From Crystallibacter degradans (lineage in GTDB: Bacteria; Actinomycetota; Actinomycetes; Actinomycetales; Micrococcaceae), in assembly GCF_012952295.1 (NCBI RefSeq), contig NZ_JABBCH010000004.1, positions 62,001 through 126,000 on the forward strand: 64,000 nucleotides of DNA, written 5' to 3'. The notes below the pieces were generated by a model. The model was not told the origin of the DNA. It was given only the letters and a program-made list of their open reading frames with translations, and made no database searches. This document shows positions 8,786 through 17,779 of this stretch, piece by piece (the stretch's first letter is position 1; every line of letters starts with the position of its first letter). The translations under genes and the position numbers were made by a program.

Positions 8786-9409
8786 TCAGCCGGTCAACGA
8801 CAGCACGCTGGCTACAACCAGGGCTGCTGCCGCAACAAGAACCGGCCAGTTCGGCCTTTTCGTGACGGTAGCCGTGTCCGCCTCGCCAGTAGCCACGGCG
8901 CCGGAAGCGATCAGTCCGGCCCAGCGGGAGCGGACATGGAAGGCCGCGGCACCCGAGTCGGAATTAGACAGGTCACCGGGACGCACGGACTCGCCCGGCC
9001 CATAGGTCACCTCAGGCAGCCCGCGGACATGCCCCGGCTGTGCTCGCTGGACACCGAAGATGCCAGGCGCCGGCGCCGCCCATGCGGCGAACTTTCCCTT
9101 TGGGGTCACCAATGTCAGCGCGTATTTCGTATCAACCATGATCAGGGCATTCCACGGAACCTGTACCGTCAGCAGAGGATTGCGCAGCGCCACGCCGTCG
9201 CTGGAAACAACGACGGCCGGGTACCAGGCCAGCCACCACGCCAGGTACCCAAGGGCTACCAAAGGCACAAGAGGCACGAGAGCCGGGAATCCATGCGTCA
9301 CGGCCGTGGAAAGCACGCTGAACAACACAACGAGCCAGACAACACCCGTCAACCAAGCGGCACTTCTCGGCCGGAAAACAACAGGAGCGTCGGTGTCATG
9401 ACTGGACAT
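8786..9409 (-). CDS. PH-domain-containing membrane protein (antisense in the transporter cluster)
   Basis: A 207-residue protein with two adjacent N-terminal membrane helices (about residues 18-62, SAAWLTGVVWLVVLFSVLS and ALVPLVPLVALGYLAWWLAW). A bacterial PH-like (bPH_6) segment follows, VVVSSDGVALRNPLLTVQVP then WNALIMVDTKYALTLVTPKG, and a final C-terminal helix (WPVLVAAAALVVASVLSL). It lies on the opposite strand between the DppC-type permease gene and the ATPase gene of the same importer. Function is unknown; the placement may be incidental. Confidence 0.8.
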   Translation of the reverse strand: MSSHDTDAPVVFRPRSAAWLTGVVWLVVLFSVLSTAVTHGFPALVPLVPLVALGYLAWWLAWYPAVVVSSDGVALRNPLLTVQVPWNALIMVDTKYALTLVTPKGKFAAWAAPAPGIFGVQRAQPGHVRGLPEVTYGPGESVRPGDLSNSDSGAAAFHVRSRWAGLIASGAVATGEADTATVTKRPNWPVLVAAAALVVASVLSLTG

Positions 9410-9488
9410 GCTTCCATCGTGTCAGGGTCATGCGCCACATCACTAATGGAACAAGCCGGCTGGGAGCAGTTGGAAGGACAAACCCGCA

Positions 9489-11315
9489 ATGACTGAAATG
9501 ATCGATCCTGCCATCCCCGTCTATACCGGAACCCCCGCTGGCGGCGCAGAACCGCCGGTGCTGGAGGTTTCAGATCTGAGCGTCGATTTTGGTGTGGAGA
9601 AGGAGTGGGTGCCGGCCGCCATCGATCTGAACTACAAGGTCTCGGCAGGCGAGGTGCTCGCCATTGTCGGTGAGTCCGGTTCGGGCAAAAGCGCCAGCTC
9701 CATGGCGCTTCTGGGATTGTTGCCGGCCAACAGCCGTGTGCGCGGCAGCGTGAAGCTCAACGGCCGGGAGATTCTGGGACTCAATCCCAACAAACTGCGC
9801 CAGCTTCGAGGCAATGACGTGGCCGTTATTTTCCAGGAACCGATGACGGCGATGAACCCGGTGTACACCATCGGCTTTCAGATTGTGGAGACGCTGCGCC
9901 TGCACAATGCCATTTCTCCTGACGAAGCCAAAGACCGTGCCATGCGCCTGCTTGAGCTAGTCGAGCTGCCCGATCCGGAGAAAGCATTCAAATCCTATCC
10001 CCATCAGCTGTCCGGCGGACAACGGCAGCGCGCCATGATCGCGCAGTCGCTGTCATGCGATCCGAAGCTGCTGATCGCCGACGAACCGACCACTGCTCTT
10101 GACGTGACGGTCCAAGCGGAGATCCTGGACCTGATGCGCAATCTACGCAACAAACTGGACAGCGCCATCGTCCTGATCACCCACGACATGGGTGTGGTCG
10201 CCGATCTGGCGGATCGTATCGCCGTGATGCGGCGTGGCCGGATCGTCGAAACGGGAACGGCGCAGGAGATCTTCAACGACCCGCAGCATGAGTACACGCA
10301 GCAACTGCTGGCTGCCGTGCCACACCTGGGGGGCCATCACACTGGCAACGACGACATCGATGTCACCGCCGCCCTCGCTGCAGCAACGGGAATTAGCCTC
10401 CGCGAGGTTGATGAGACGGAGCTAAAGCGTAGGGAAGCTGCCAACGAGGCGGCACTGGGCATGGTTGCCCGAGAGAGAGAACATGGCGATCCGGTCCTGG
10501 AACTGACCAATGTTGCCATCGAATACCCGAAGCAGGGCAGAGTACCGGCATTCCGGGCGGTGGAGGGAGCCAACCTCGCCATTTATCCAGGCCAGGTCGT
10601 AGGCCTTGTCGGAGAATCGGGATCCGGTAAAACCACTATCGGTCGTGCCGCCGTCGGCCTTCTGCCGGTGGCCGAAGGCTCCCTGAAGGTTGTCGGTCGG
10701 GAGATAGCGGGAGCCAGCCGAAAGCAATTGCACGCACTCCGGCGTCAAGTCGGCATGGTCTTCCAGGATCCTTCTTCGTCGCTGAATCCGAGGCTCCCTA
10801 TTGGAGAAAGTATTGGCGAGCCCATGTTCCTTGCCGGTGTCGCCAAAGGCGCGGCCCTGCAGCGGAATATCGAGACGCTGCTCGATCAGGTTGAGCTGCC
10901 CCGCGGCTACCGGAACCGCTATCCACACGAGCTCTCTGGTGGGCAGAAGCAGCGTGTGGGAATTGCCCGGGCCCTGTCTTTGGAACCGAAGCTGATGGTT
11001 GCGGACGAGCCGACCTCGGCGCTGGACGTCTCCGTCCAGGCGACTGTCCTGGAACTTTTCCAGAATCTGCAGCGTGAACTTGGTTTCGCCTGCCTCTTCG
11101 TCACCCACGACCTTGCAGTCATCGATGTCCTGGCTGACCGGATCTGCGTTATGCGGCACGGGAGCATCGTGGAGCAGGGCACACGCGACCAGATACTCCG
11201 CCATCCGCAGGAGCTGTATACGCAGCGTCTGCTGGCAGCGGTACCGCTGCCGGATCCCGACAAGCAGCGTGAGCGCAGGGAGTTGCGTGCACAACTCCTG
11301 GCCACGGCTGATTAG
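9489..11315 (+). CDS. Peptide ABC transporter ATP-binding protein, fused DppD-DppF, cluster 1
   Basis: Two complete ABC ATPase domains in one 608-residue chain power the importer. The first has Walker A GESGSGKS at about 61-68 and signature LSGGQRQR at about 174. The second has GESGSGKTT at about 375 and LSGGQKQR at about 481. Both Walker B/D-loop regions ([24 protein letters not shown]) and switch histidines are intact. Each half ends with the oligopeptide-type C-terminal extension (HEYTQQLLAAVP, LYTQRLLAAVP). GGAAGG upstream of the ATG is a good RBS. It needs read-through or its own promoter because of the antisense gene before it. Confidence 0.95.
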   Translation: MTEMIDPAIPVYTGTPAGGAEPPVLEVSDLSVDFGVEKEWVPAAIDLNYKVSAGEVLAIVGESGSGKSASSMALLGLLPANSRVRGSVKLNGREILGLNPNKLRQLRGNDVAVIFQEPMTAMNPVYTIGFQIVETLRLHNAISPDEAKDRAMRLLELVELPDPEKAFKSYPHQLSGGQRQRAMIAQSLSCDPKLLIADEPTTALDVTVQAEILDLMRNLRNKLDSAIVLITHDMGVVADLADRIAVMRRGRIVETGTAQEIFNDPQHEYTQQLLAAVPHLGGHHTGNDDIDVTAALAAATGISLREVDETELKRREAANEAALGMVAREREHGDPVLELTNVAIEYPKQGRVPAFRAVEGANLAIYPGQVVGLVGESGSGKTTIGRAAVGLLPVAEGSLKVVGREIAGASRKQLHALRRQVGMVFQDPSSSLNPRLPIGESIGEPMFLAGVAKGAALQRNIETLLDQVELPRGYRNRYPHELSGGQKQRVGIARALSLEPKLMVADEPTSALDVSVQATVLELFQNLQRELGFACLFVTHDLAVIDVLADRICVMRHGSIVEQGTRDQILRHPQELYTQRLLAAVPLPDPDKQRERRELRAQLLATAD

Positions 11316-11343
11316 TCCCTTGCCCTCTCCACCATCCATAGCT

Positions 11344-11390
11344 CCGGGGTCCGGTCCGTGAAAGGATATTGACCGGACCCCGGTGGTCTT
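11344..11390 (+). terminator. Intrinsic terminator of peptide transporter cluster 1
   Basis: A perfect 13-bp stem, CCGGGGTCCGGTC (11344-11356) with GACCGGACCCCGG (11371-11383), has a 14-nt loop and is followed by TGGTCTTTC. Confidence 0.85.
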
Positions 11391-11421
11391 TCGCTACGTG
11401 GCGGAAACGAAGGAGTAATCG

Positions 11422-11958
11422 ATGATCCGCACCATGAACATTGAGGCGATCGAACGAGGCATCGGCAGGTCATGGACTGAAGTCGAGGAGTTCCTGACCT
11501 CCATCGATGCCAAAGAGAAGAGTCATAAGGAGATCGCCCAAGCCCTGCAGGATGCCGGTCTGGCCACGGACTGGTGGGCGCAATCGGCCACAGTCGCTTT
11601 CGAGCAGTTGATCGGGCGGCGCGTGCCGGGGCAGGACTGTGATGGCAGATTCCAGACTTCTACGAGCAAGACAGTGCCCGGCACCATGGACGAGGCCAGG
11701 GACAAGTGGGTAGCCCTGATCGGGGCCGCTCAGGATTTTTCCGGAGTCGGTATCAGCAGAGGTCCGGAACTGAGTGAAACCCCCAAGTGGCGCTACTGGC
11801 GCTGTGGCCTGGCCGACGGTTCGCGGGTGAACGTCAACATCTATGAAAAGGCCCCGGGCAAGTCAGCGCTATCTCTGCAGCACGAGAAGCTGGAAACGCC
11901 GGAGCAGTTGGATCATTGGAAGTCCTTCTGGAAGGCGACGCTAATCCAACTCACCTAG
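11422..11958 (+). CDS. Hypothetical protein with DUF4287-like N-terminus and SRPBCC/AHSA1-like C-terminus
   Basis: A 178-residue cytoplasmic protein. Residues about 8-65 (GRSWTEVEEFL, HKEIAQALQDAG, DWWAQSATVAFEQ) resemble small DUF4287-type domains. The C-terminal half ends LSLQHEKLETPEQLDHWKSF, the pattern I associate with the last strand and helix of AHSA1/SRPBCC ligand-binding folds. RBS GAAGGAG precedes the ATG. It stands alone between the two peptide transporter clusters. The domain assignment comes from motif memory and is tentative. Confidence 0.6.
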   Translation: MIRTMNIEAIERGIGRSWTEVEEFLTSIDAKEKSHKEIAQALQDAGLATDWWAQSATVAFEQLIGRRVPGQDCDGRFQTSTSKTVPGTMDEARDKWVALIGAAQDFSGVGISRGPELSETPKWRYWRCGLADGSRVNVNIYEKAPGKSALSLQHEKLETPEQLDHWKSFWKATLIQLT

Positions 11959-12108
11959 CTGCATCTACGAGGACAGACACGCCCGAGCGCCAGTTCCGTC
12001 TACCGATGCAAAAACGTTACATCCTGATTTCGGCTAATACCGCCACTTCCCGCACTGACGCGGGAGAATGGCGCTGAACGGGCTTGCCGGCCGCCTCCTT
12101 GGGGCAAA

Positions 12109-12137
12109 TTGCAACCCAATCGAAAACCCAATACTGT
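12109..12137 (+). promoter_or_regulatory. Candidate promoter of peptide transporter cluster 2
   Basis: TTGCAA (12109-12114), a 17-bp spacer and TACTGT (12132-12137) fit the actinobacterial housekeeping consensus TTGACA/TANNNT. This predicts a 5' leader of about 120 nt before the lipoprotein ATG at 12265. Confidence 0.5.
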
Positions 12138-12264
12138 TACCGAGGTCACAGGTCGGGAATATCCTGATCACGACCAAAAGTTGGGGCGGACTCAGATTCA
12201 AGTTCGCTCTGGCTGGCCCGGCGCAATCCGATGCCGGGCGTTCCGACTGCAAAGAGGAATCGAC

Positions 12265-13896
12265 ATGCGTTTCGCGCGAACATCGAAACTGATCGGCCTG
12301 GCCGCAGCTGCTGTCTTGGCCCTGAGTGCGTGCGGTGGAGGAGGTGGCACCGAAGGCGGAGAGGGCAACGCTGCTGCAGTTATTACCGCCAACAGTACGG
12401 AGCCGCAGAATCCGCTGATCCCCACCAACACGAACGAGGTCGGCGGCGGCCGCGTGGTGGACCTCCTCTTCGAGGGGCTGATCAGTTACGATGCCGAGGG
12501 CAAACCGGTCAACGAGATGGCGGAGTCCATCGAGACCGAGGATTCGCAGAACTACACGATCAAGCTCAAGGCCGACCAGACGTTCACGAACGGCGAGCCC
12601 GTTACTGCCAACTCCTTCGTGGATGCCTGGAACTACGGCGCTGCGGCCGAAAACGCACAGCTTGGCCAGTACTTCTTCGAGAGCATCGCCGGGTACGACG
12701 AAGTCAGTGCCGAAGGCAGCACCAAAAACGAGATGTCCGGCCTGAAAGTCGTCGACGACCTGACGTTCACTGCTGAACTTGCCCAGCCGGAATCCGACTG
12801 GCCGCTGCGGCTTGGCTACACGGCCTTCTCGCCGCTTCCCGAGGTTGCCTTCGAAGACATGGAAGCCTTTGGCAATAATCCGGTGGGCAACGGCCCGTAC
12901 ATGCTGGCAGACGAGGGCGCCTGGCAGCACGACATTCAGATCGCATTGACGCCCAACCCTGATTACCAAGGAACCCGCACGCCGAAGAACGGGGGCATCA
13001 CCTTCAAGTTCTACTCCGGTTTCGAAGCCGCGTACCAGGACCTGCTGGCGAACAACCTCGATCTGCTCGACACGATCCCACCGAGTTCGCTGGCGAACTT
13101 CAAGACGGACCTCGGAGAGGGCCGTTGGCTGGAAAAGGCATACGCCGGAAACCAGACCATCACCATCCCGCAGTACCTCGATGAGTGGACCGGCGAGGCC
13201 GGCGAACTGCGCCGCAAGGCCATTTCGATGGCCATCAACCGCGACGAGATTACTGAAGTCATTTTCTCCGGCGGACGCCAGCCCGCAACCGAATTCACCG
13301 CTCCTGTTCTCGACGGATACGACGAGAGCATCCCGGGCAGCGAAGTGCTTGAATACAACCCCGAAGAAGCCAAGAAGCTTTGGGCGCAGGCCGATGAAAT
13401 CGATCCCTGGGGCGACCGGACTTTCACCATCGCTTCGAACGCCGACGGCGGCCACAAGGAATGGATCGAAGCCGTCGTCAACGGCCTGAAGAACGACCTG
13501 GGCATCGACGCGCAGTTCGAACCGTACGCAACCTTCGCCGAAGTCCGCACCAAGATCACGGCCAAGGACATGACCGGAGCATTCCGCACCGGCTGGCAGG
13601 CGGATTACCCGTCGCTGTACAACTTCCTCGGTCCGCTGTTCGGCACGGGTGCTGGTTCCAACGACGGCGAGTATTCCAGCGAAGCGTTCGATAAGAAGCT
13701 CAACGAGGGTCTGAACGCCGAAACTCCCGAAGAAGGCAACGCCATCTTCAACGAGGCGCAGGAGATCCTGCTCCAGGACCTACCGGCGATCCCGCTCTGG
13801 TACCAGGTGCGGCAGGTGGGTTGGAGCGAGAACGTCGAGAACGTCGACACCGCCTGGAACGGTGTTCCGATCTACCACAACATCACCGGCAAGTAA
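12265..13896 (+). CDS. Peptide ABC transporter substrate-binding lipoprotein (family 5), cluster 2
   Basis: OppA/DppA-type lipoprotein of 543 residues. The ATG at 12265 follows AAAGAGG and gives a signal peptide (MRFARTSKLIGLAAAAVLAL, then SAC with Cys23) nearly identical in plan to that of cluster 1. A longer reading from 12109 would bury this signal and is rejected. The mature part has family 5 landmarks (AVITANSTEPQNPLIPTNT, EFTAPVLDGYDESIPG) and ends IPLWYQVRQVGWSENVENVD, as in OppA-like proteins. It heads the second tandem importer. Confidence 0.94.
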   Translation: MRFARTSKLIGLAAAAVLALSACGGGGGTEGGEGNAAAVITANSTEPQNPLIPTNTNEVGGGRVVDLLFEGLISYDAEGKPVNEMAESIETEDSQNYTIKLKADQTFTNGEPVTANSFVDAWNYGAAAENAQLGQYFFESIAGYDEVSAEGSTKNEMSGLKVVDDLTFTAELAQPESDWPLRLGYTAFSPLPEVAFEDMEAFGNNPVGNGPYMLADEGAWQHDIQIALTPNPDYQGTRTPKNGGITFKFYSGFEAAYQDLLANNLDLLDTIPPSSLANFKTDLGEGRWLEKAYAGNQTITIPQYLDEWTGEAGELRRKAISMAINRDEITEVIFSGGRQPATEFTAPVLDGYDESIPGSEVLEYNPEEAKKLWAQADEIDPWGDRTFTIASNADGGHKEWIEAVVNGLKNDLGIDAQFEPYATFAEVRTKITAKDMTGAFRTGWQADYPSLYNFLGPLFGTGAGSNDGEYSSEAFDKKLNEGLNAETPEEGNAIFNEAQEILLQDLPAIPLWYQVRQVGWSENVENVDTAWNGVPIYHNITGK

Positions 13897-13912
13897 GAAC
13901 CATCTAACGGCT

Positions 13913-13948
13913 GTTCGGGGGCCGGCCATCCTTGGCCGGCCCCCGAAC
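13913..13948 (+). terminator. Hairpin between substrate-binding protein and permease genes, cluster 2
   Basis: A perfect 15-bp stem, GTTCGGGGGCCGGCC with GGCCGGCCCCCGAAC, has a 6-nt loop (ATCCTT) but no T-tract. It is in the same relative position as the hairpin in cluster 1, which points to a processing/stability or partial-termination element that favours lipoprotein expression. Confidence 0.7.
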
Positions 13949-14020
13949 TGTGCCGGACTCGCAAAGAACAGGCATGTGAATGACTAGTCTCCTGCTGGTT
14001 CCGTCGGAAGAAGCTACACA

Positions 14021-14947
14021 ATGACGTGGTACATCATCCGGCGGTTCCTCCAAATGATCCCCGTCTTCTTCGGGGCAACCTTCCTCGTGTATTTCCTGGT
14101 ATTTTCGTTGCCAGGCGACCCCATCCAGGCGCTGTTCGGCGACCGTCCGGTCAATGAAGCAGTTGCCGCCCAGCTCAGAGAGCAATACAACCTCGACGAG
14201 CCCTTCCTCGTGCAGTATTTCCTCTACCTGAAGAACCTGGTCACCTTTAATCTGGGCAATGATTTCTCCGGCAGGCCCGTGGCCGAGGTGCTGGTCCAGA
14301 TCTTCCCCGTGACGATCAGGCTGGCGATCCTGGCCCTGATCTTCGAGGCCGTGTTCGGCATTATCTTCGGCGTCGTTGCCGGCCTGCGGAAGGGCAAGCT
14401 GTTTGACGGCACCGTCCTGGTGGCTTCCTTGATCGTCATCGCGATCCCCATCTTCGTGCTGGGCTTTGTGATGCAGTTTGTTGTCGGAGTGAAACTCGGT
14501 TGGGCGAAGCCCACGGTCGGTGGCGATGCCGGTTGGCTTGACCTGATCCTTCCGGCGATCGTGCTCGGACTGGTGTCCTTTGCCTATGTGCTGCGTCTAA
14601 CCCGAACGTCGATCATCGAAAACATGCATGCGGACTACGTGCGCACAGCGACGGCCAAGGGCTTGAGCCGGCAGCGCGTCGTCGTCGTGCATATCCTGCG
14701 GAACTCTATGATTCCCGTGGTCACCTTCCTGGGAGCGGATCTCGGAGCACTTATGGGTGGCGCAATCGTGACGGAAGGGATTTTCAATGTGCCCGGTGTC
14801 GGCCAGCGACTCTACCAGTCCGTGCTCCGCGGCGAAGGGCCGACCATTGTGTCCATTGTCAGCGTGCTGGTGATGGTCTACATCCTGGCCAACCTGCTGG
14901 TCGATGTTCTGTACGCCTGGCTTGATCCGAGGATTCGTTATGCCTGA
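14021..14947 (+). CDS. Peptide ABC transporter permease, DppB/OppB type, cluster 2
   Basis: A 308-residue permease of normal length. It starts MTWYIIRRFLQMIPVFFGAT, has the OppB segment FSLPGDPIQALFGDRPV near residue 36 and the EAA loop DYVRTATAKGLSRQRVVVVH. It ends LLVDVLYAWLDPRIRYA. Its coding end overlaps the start of the next permease by 8 bases. Unlike the cluster 1 permease it has no inserted membrane block. Confidence 0.95.
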   Translation: MTWYIIRRFLQMIPVFFGATFLVYFLVFSLPGDPIQALFGDRPVNEAVAAQLREQYNLDEPFLVQYFLYLKNLVTFNLGNDFSGRPVAEVLVQIFPVTIRLAILALIFEAVFGIIFGVVAGLRKGKLFDGTVLVASLIVIAIPIFVLGFVMQFVVGVKLGWAKPTVGGDAGWLDLILPAIVLGLVSFAYVLRLTRTSIIENMHADYVRTATAKGLSRQRVVVVHILRNSMIPVVTFLGADLGALMGGAIVTEGIFNVPGVGQRLYQSVLRGEGPTIVSIVSVLVMVYILANLLVDVLYAWLDPRIRYA

Positions 14948-15896
14948 GAAACGCACTGAAAAGATCGAACACTACGTCGCTCCGTTGGATGAGACTCCGC
15001 TTCATGCCACGGACAACGTGGCTGAGGACGTACAGCCGCTGAGCCTCTGGGCGGAGGCATGGCGGAATCTGCGCAAGCAACCGTTGTTCATCATCTCGAC
15101 CATCTTGATTGTCCTGATCGTCTTCGTCGCGCTCTTCCCGGGCGTCTTTACCCAAACGCCGCCCAACCAGAACTGCCTGCTGGCGAATTCCGACGGGGAT
15201 CCGGTACCCGGGCACCCGATGGGCTTCACGCTGCAGGGCTGTGACGTTTTTTCCCGGATCATCTACGGTACGCAGGCGTCCCTCACGGTGGGCATCTTCG
15301 CCACCTTGGGGGCACTGATCATCGGTGGAACCCTTGGTGCGATCGCGGGCTTCTACGGCGGCTGGCTCGATTCGGTGATCGCACGGCTGGGCGACGTATT
15401 CTTCGCCCTGCCGCTGATTCTCGGAGCCATCATCATCATGCAACTGCCCTTCTTCAGGGAAAACCGCAACGTCTGGACGGTTGTCATCACCTTGACGGTG
15501 TTCGGATGGCCCCAGATTGCCCGGATCACCCGCGGCGCGGTCCTTTCCGTGCGGAACGCGGACTTCGTGACTGCGGCCAGATCCTTGGGCGTCTCCCGGC
15601 CGGCGGCGCTGGTGCGGCATGTCATTCCGAACTCGCTGGCGCCGGTCATCGTTGTGGCCACCGTTAACCTCGGCATCTTCATCGTCGCCGAGGCAACGCT
15701 GTCCTTCCTTGGTATCGGGCTGCCGCCGGACGTGATGAGCTGGGGCAACGACATCTCCTCGGCGCAGGTTTCCCTGCGTTCGAATCCCTCCACCTTGCTG
15801 TGGCCCGCCGCCGCACTCTCCGTTACCGTCCTGAGCTTCATCATGCTTGGGGACGCTCTGCGGGATGCCCTGGACCCGAAGGCCAGAAAACGATGA
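14940..15896 (+). CDS. Peptide ABC transporter permease, DppC/OppC type, cluster 2
   Basis: A 318-residue partner permease. The ATG at 14940 lies inside the end of the preceding gene. It has an N-terminal cytoplasmic tail, a first helix near residues 46-67 (FIISTILIVLIVFVALFPGV), the family segment GCDVFSRIIYGTQASL, the EAA loop TAARSLGVSRPAALVRHVIP and the C-terminal GDALRDALDPKARKR. Overlap (ATGA) with the ATPase gene shows tight coupling. Confidence 0.95.
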   Translation: MPEKRTEKIEHYVAPLDETPLHATDNVAEDVQPLSLWAEAWRNLRKQPLFIISTILIVLIVFVALFPGVFTQTPPNQNCLLANSDGDPVPGHPMGFTLQGCDVFSRIIYGTQASLTVGIFATLGALIIGGTLGAIAGFYGGWLDSVIARLGDVFFALPLILGAIIIMQLPFFRENRNVWTVVITLTVFGWPQIARITRGAVLSVRNADFVTAARSLGVSRPAALVRHVIPNSLAPVIVVATVNLGIFIVAEATLSFLGIGLPPDVMSWGNDISSAQVSLRSNPSTLLWPAAALSVTVLSFIMLGDALRDALDPKARKR

Positions 15897-17584
15897 CAGT
15901 AATCAACGAAGTCAATAGCAACGAACCTCTGCTGGAAGTCCGCGATCTAGCCATCAGCTTCACCACGTCCACCGGTGAGGTGCAGGCGGTTAAGGACGCC
16001 CATCTGACAGTGATGCCGGGTGAGACGGTGGCGATCGTGGGGGAGTCCGGGTCAGGAAAGTCCACGACGGCGCTGGCCGCCATCGGGCTGCTGCCCGGCA
16101 ACGGCAGGGTCAGCGGCGGCCGGATTACCTTCGCCGGCGAAGACCTGACGGGGGCCAGCAGCAAGCGCATTGTTGAGCTGCGGGGCAGCTCCATCGGTAT
16201 GGTCCCCCAGGATCCCATGTCCAACCTGAATCCAGTGTGGAAGATCGGTTTCCAGGTACGGGAGACGCTGAAAGCCAACGGTCTCCCCGCCGGGCCTTCC
16301 GACGTCGCCAAGGTGCTGGCCGAGGCGGGGCTGCCGGACGCAGAACGGCGCGCCCGACAGTTCCCGCATGAGTTCTCCGGCGGCATGCGGCAGCGTGCGC
16401 TGATCGCGATCGGTCTGTCCTGCCGTCCGCGGTTGTTGATCGCCGATGAGCCGACGTCTGCCCTGGACGTCACCGTACAGCGGCAGATCCTGGACCATCT
16501 GGAAACCATGACGGCGGAGCTTGGCACGGCGGTGCTGCTGATTACCCACGACCTTGGCTTGGCGGCAGAACGCGCACGGAAAGTCGTGGTCATGTACAAG
16601 GGCCGCGTTGTGGAGTCCGGCCCCGCCCATGCGATTCTGACCAACCCGCGCCACCCCTACACCAAGCGGCTTGTGGAGGCGGCGCCGTCGCTCGCCTCCC
16701 GCCGGATCCAGTCTGCCAAGGCGGCTGGAATCGAGACGGGGGAACTGCTGGCGCCGGCAGAGGCATCCGCGGAAACGGCCGACAACGTCATCGAGGTCAG
16801 CAACTTGACCAAGGTGTTCAAGTTGCGGGGAGGGTTCGGCAAAACCACCAACTTCAAGGCAGTGGATGATGTGTCCTTCGCGATCAAACGCGGAACCACC
16901 ACTGCAGTGGTGGGGGAGTCCGGCTCGGGTAAATCCACGGTCGCCAGGATGGTGCTGAACCTCGAGGACCCGACGAGCGGGAAAATCCGGTTCGACGGCG
17001 TCGATATGGGCTCCCTCAAGGGGAAGGAACTGCTGGCTTTCCGCCGTCGGGTCCAGCCGATCTTCCAAGACCCATACGGCTCGCTGGATCCGATGTACAA
17101 CATTTTCCGCACCATCGAGGAGCCGCTGCGCGTACACAACATCGGCGACAAAAAGAGCCGCGAAGCCAAAGTGCGCAGGCTGCTGGACCAAGTGGCCCTG
17201 CCTGCCTCGGTCATGCGGCGGTTCCCGAACGAGCTCTCGGGCGGCCAGCGGCAACGAATTGCCATTGCCCGTGCTTTGGCTCTCGATCCTGAAGTGGTGA
17301 TCTGCGACGAAGCGGTATCGGCCCTGGACGTGCTGGTGCAGGACCAGATCCTGAACCTGCTGGCAGACCTGCAGCACGAACTGGGCCTGAGCTATCTGTT
17401 CATCACCCACGACCTGGCAGTGGTGCGGCAGATTGCGGATCATGTCTGTGTCATGGAGAAGGGCAGGGTGGTCGAAGCCGGCACGACGGATGCGGTCTTT
17501 GACGAACCTGGGCAGGAATACACCCGCGCCCTGTTGGCGGCTATCCCGGGATCAAGTCTGGAATTGCCTCCCGAGGTAGCCTGA
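15893..17584 (+). CDS. Peptide ABC transporter ATP-binding protein, fused DppD-DppF, cluster 2
   Basis: A 563-residue double ATPase. The first domain has Walker A GESGSGKST near residue 51 and signature FSGGMRQR near 162. The second has Walker A GESGSGKST near 341 and LSGGQRQR near 448. Walker B of the second half reads VVICDEAVSALD, where the usual DEPTSALD Pro-Thr is replaced by Ala-Val; this is common in DppF-like halves. It starts on the ATGA overlap at 15893, and an earlier in-frame start inside the permease gene is not credible. Confidence 0.95.
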   Translation: MTVINEVNSNEPLLEVRDLAISFTTSTGEVQAVKDAHLTVMPGETVAIVGESGSGKSTTALAAIGLLPGNGRVSGGRITFAGEDLTGASSKRIVELRGSSIGMVPQDPMSNLNPVWKIGFQVRETLKANGLPAGPSDVAKVLAEAGLPDAERRARQFPHEFSGGMRQRALIAIGLSCRPRLLIADEPTSALDVTVQRQILDHLETMTAELGTAVLLITHDLGLAAERARKVVVMYKGRVVESGPAHAILTNPRHPYTKRLVEAAPSLASRRIQSAKAAGIETGELLAPAEASAETADNVIEVSNLTKVFKLRGGFGKTTNFKAVDDVSFAIKRGTTTAVVGESGSGKSTVARMVLNLEDPTSGKIRFDGVDMGSLKGKELLAFRRRVQPIFQDPYGSLDPMYNIFRTIEEPLRVHNIGDKKSREAKVRRLLDQVALPASVMRRFPNELSGGQRQRIAIARALALDPEVVICDEAVSALDVLVQDQILNLLADLQHELGLSYLFITHDLAVVRQIADHVCVMEKGRVVEAGTTDAVFDEPGQEYTRALLAAIPGSSLELPPEVA

Positions 17585-17610
17585 CGCGGATTCCACCTAA
17601 GTAGCAGGCA

Positions 17611-17648
17611 GGATCGGGGCCGTGCAGCAGAATCCGCGGCCCCGATCC
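17611..17648 (+). terminator. Terminator of peptide transporter cluster 2
   Basis: A 12-bp stem, GGATCGGGGCCG (17611-17622) with CGGCCCCGATCC (17637-17648), has a 14-nt loop. There is no T-run, as is frequent in high-GC actinobacteria. Confidence 0.65.
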
Positions 17649-17779
17649 GGCGTGCCCGGAAAATCTGCATTAGGTGAGGATTTCCCTATGCCGCTAGAAT
17701 ATACATGCCCCCTTTTGAGGGCGCACGGCTGCGCATTTCGCCGTCCCTTTAGTTCTCCACCTGAATTGAGCATTCTCGC

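Noticed and set aside
12109-12264. N-terminal extension of the second peptide-binding lipoprotein
   Set aside because: It would bury the lipoprotein signal peptide, and a good RBS precedes the ATG at 12265.
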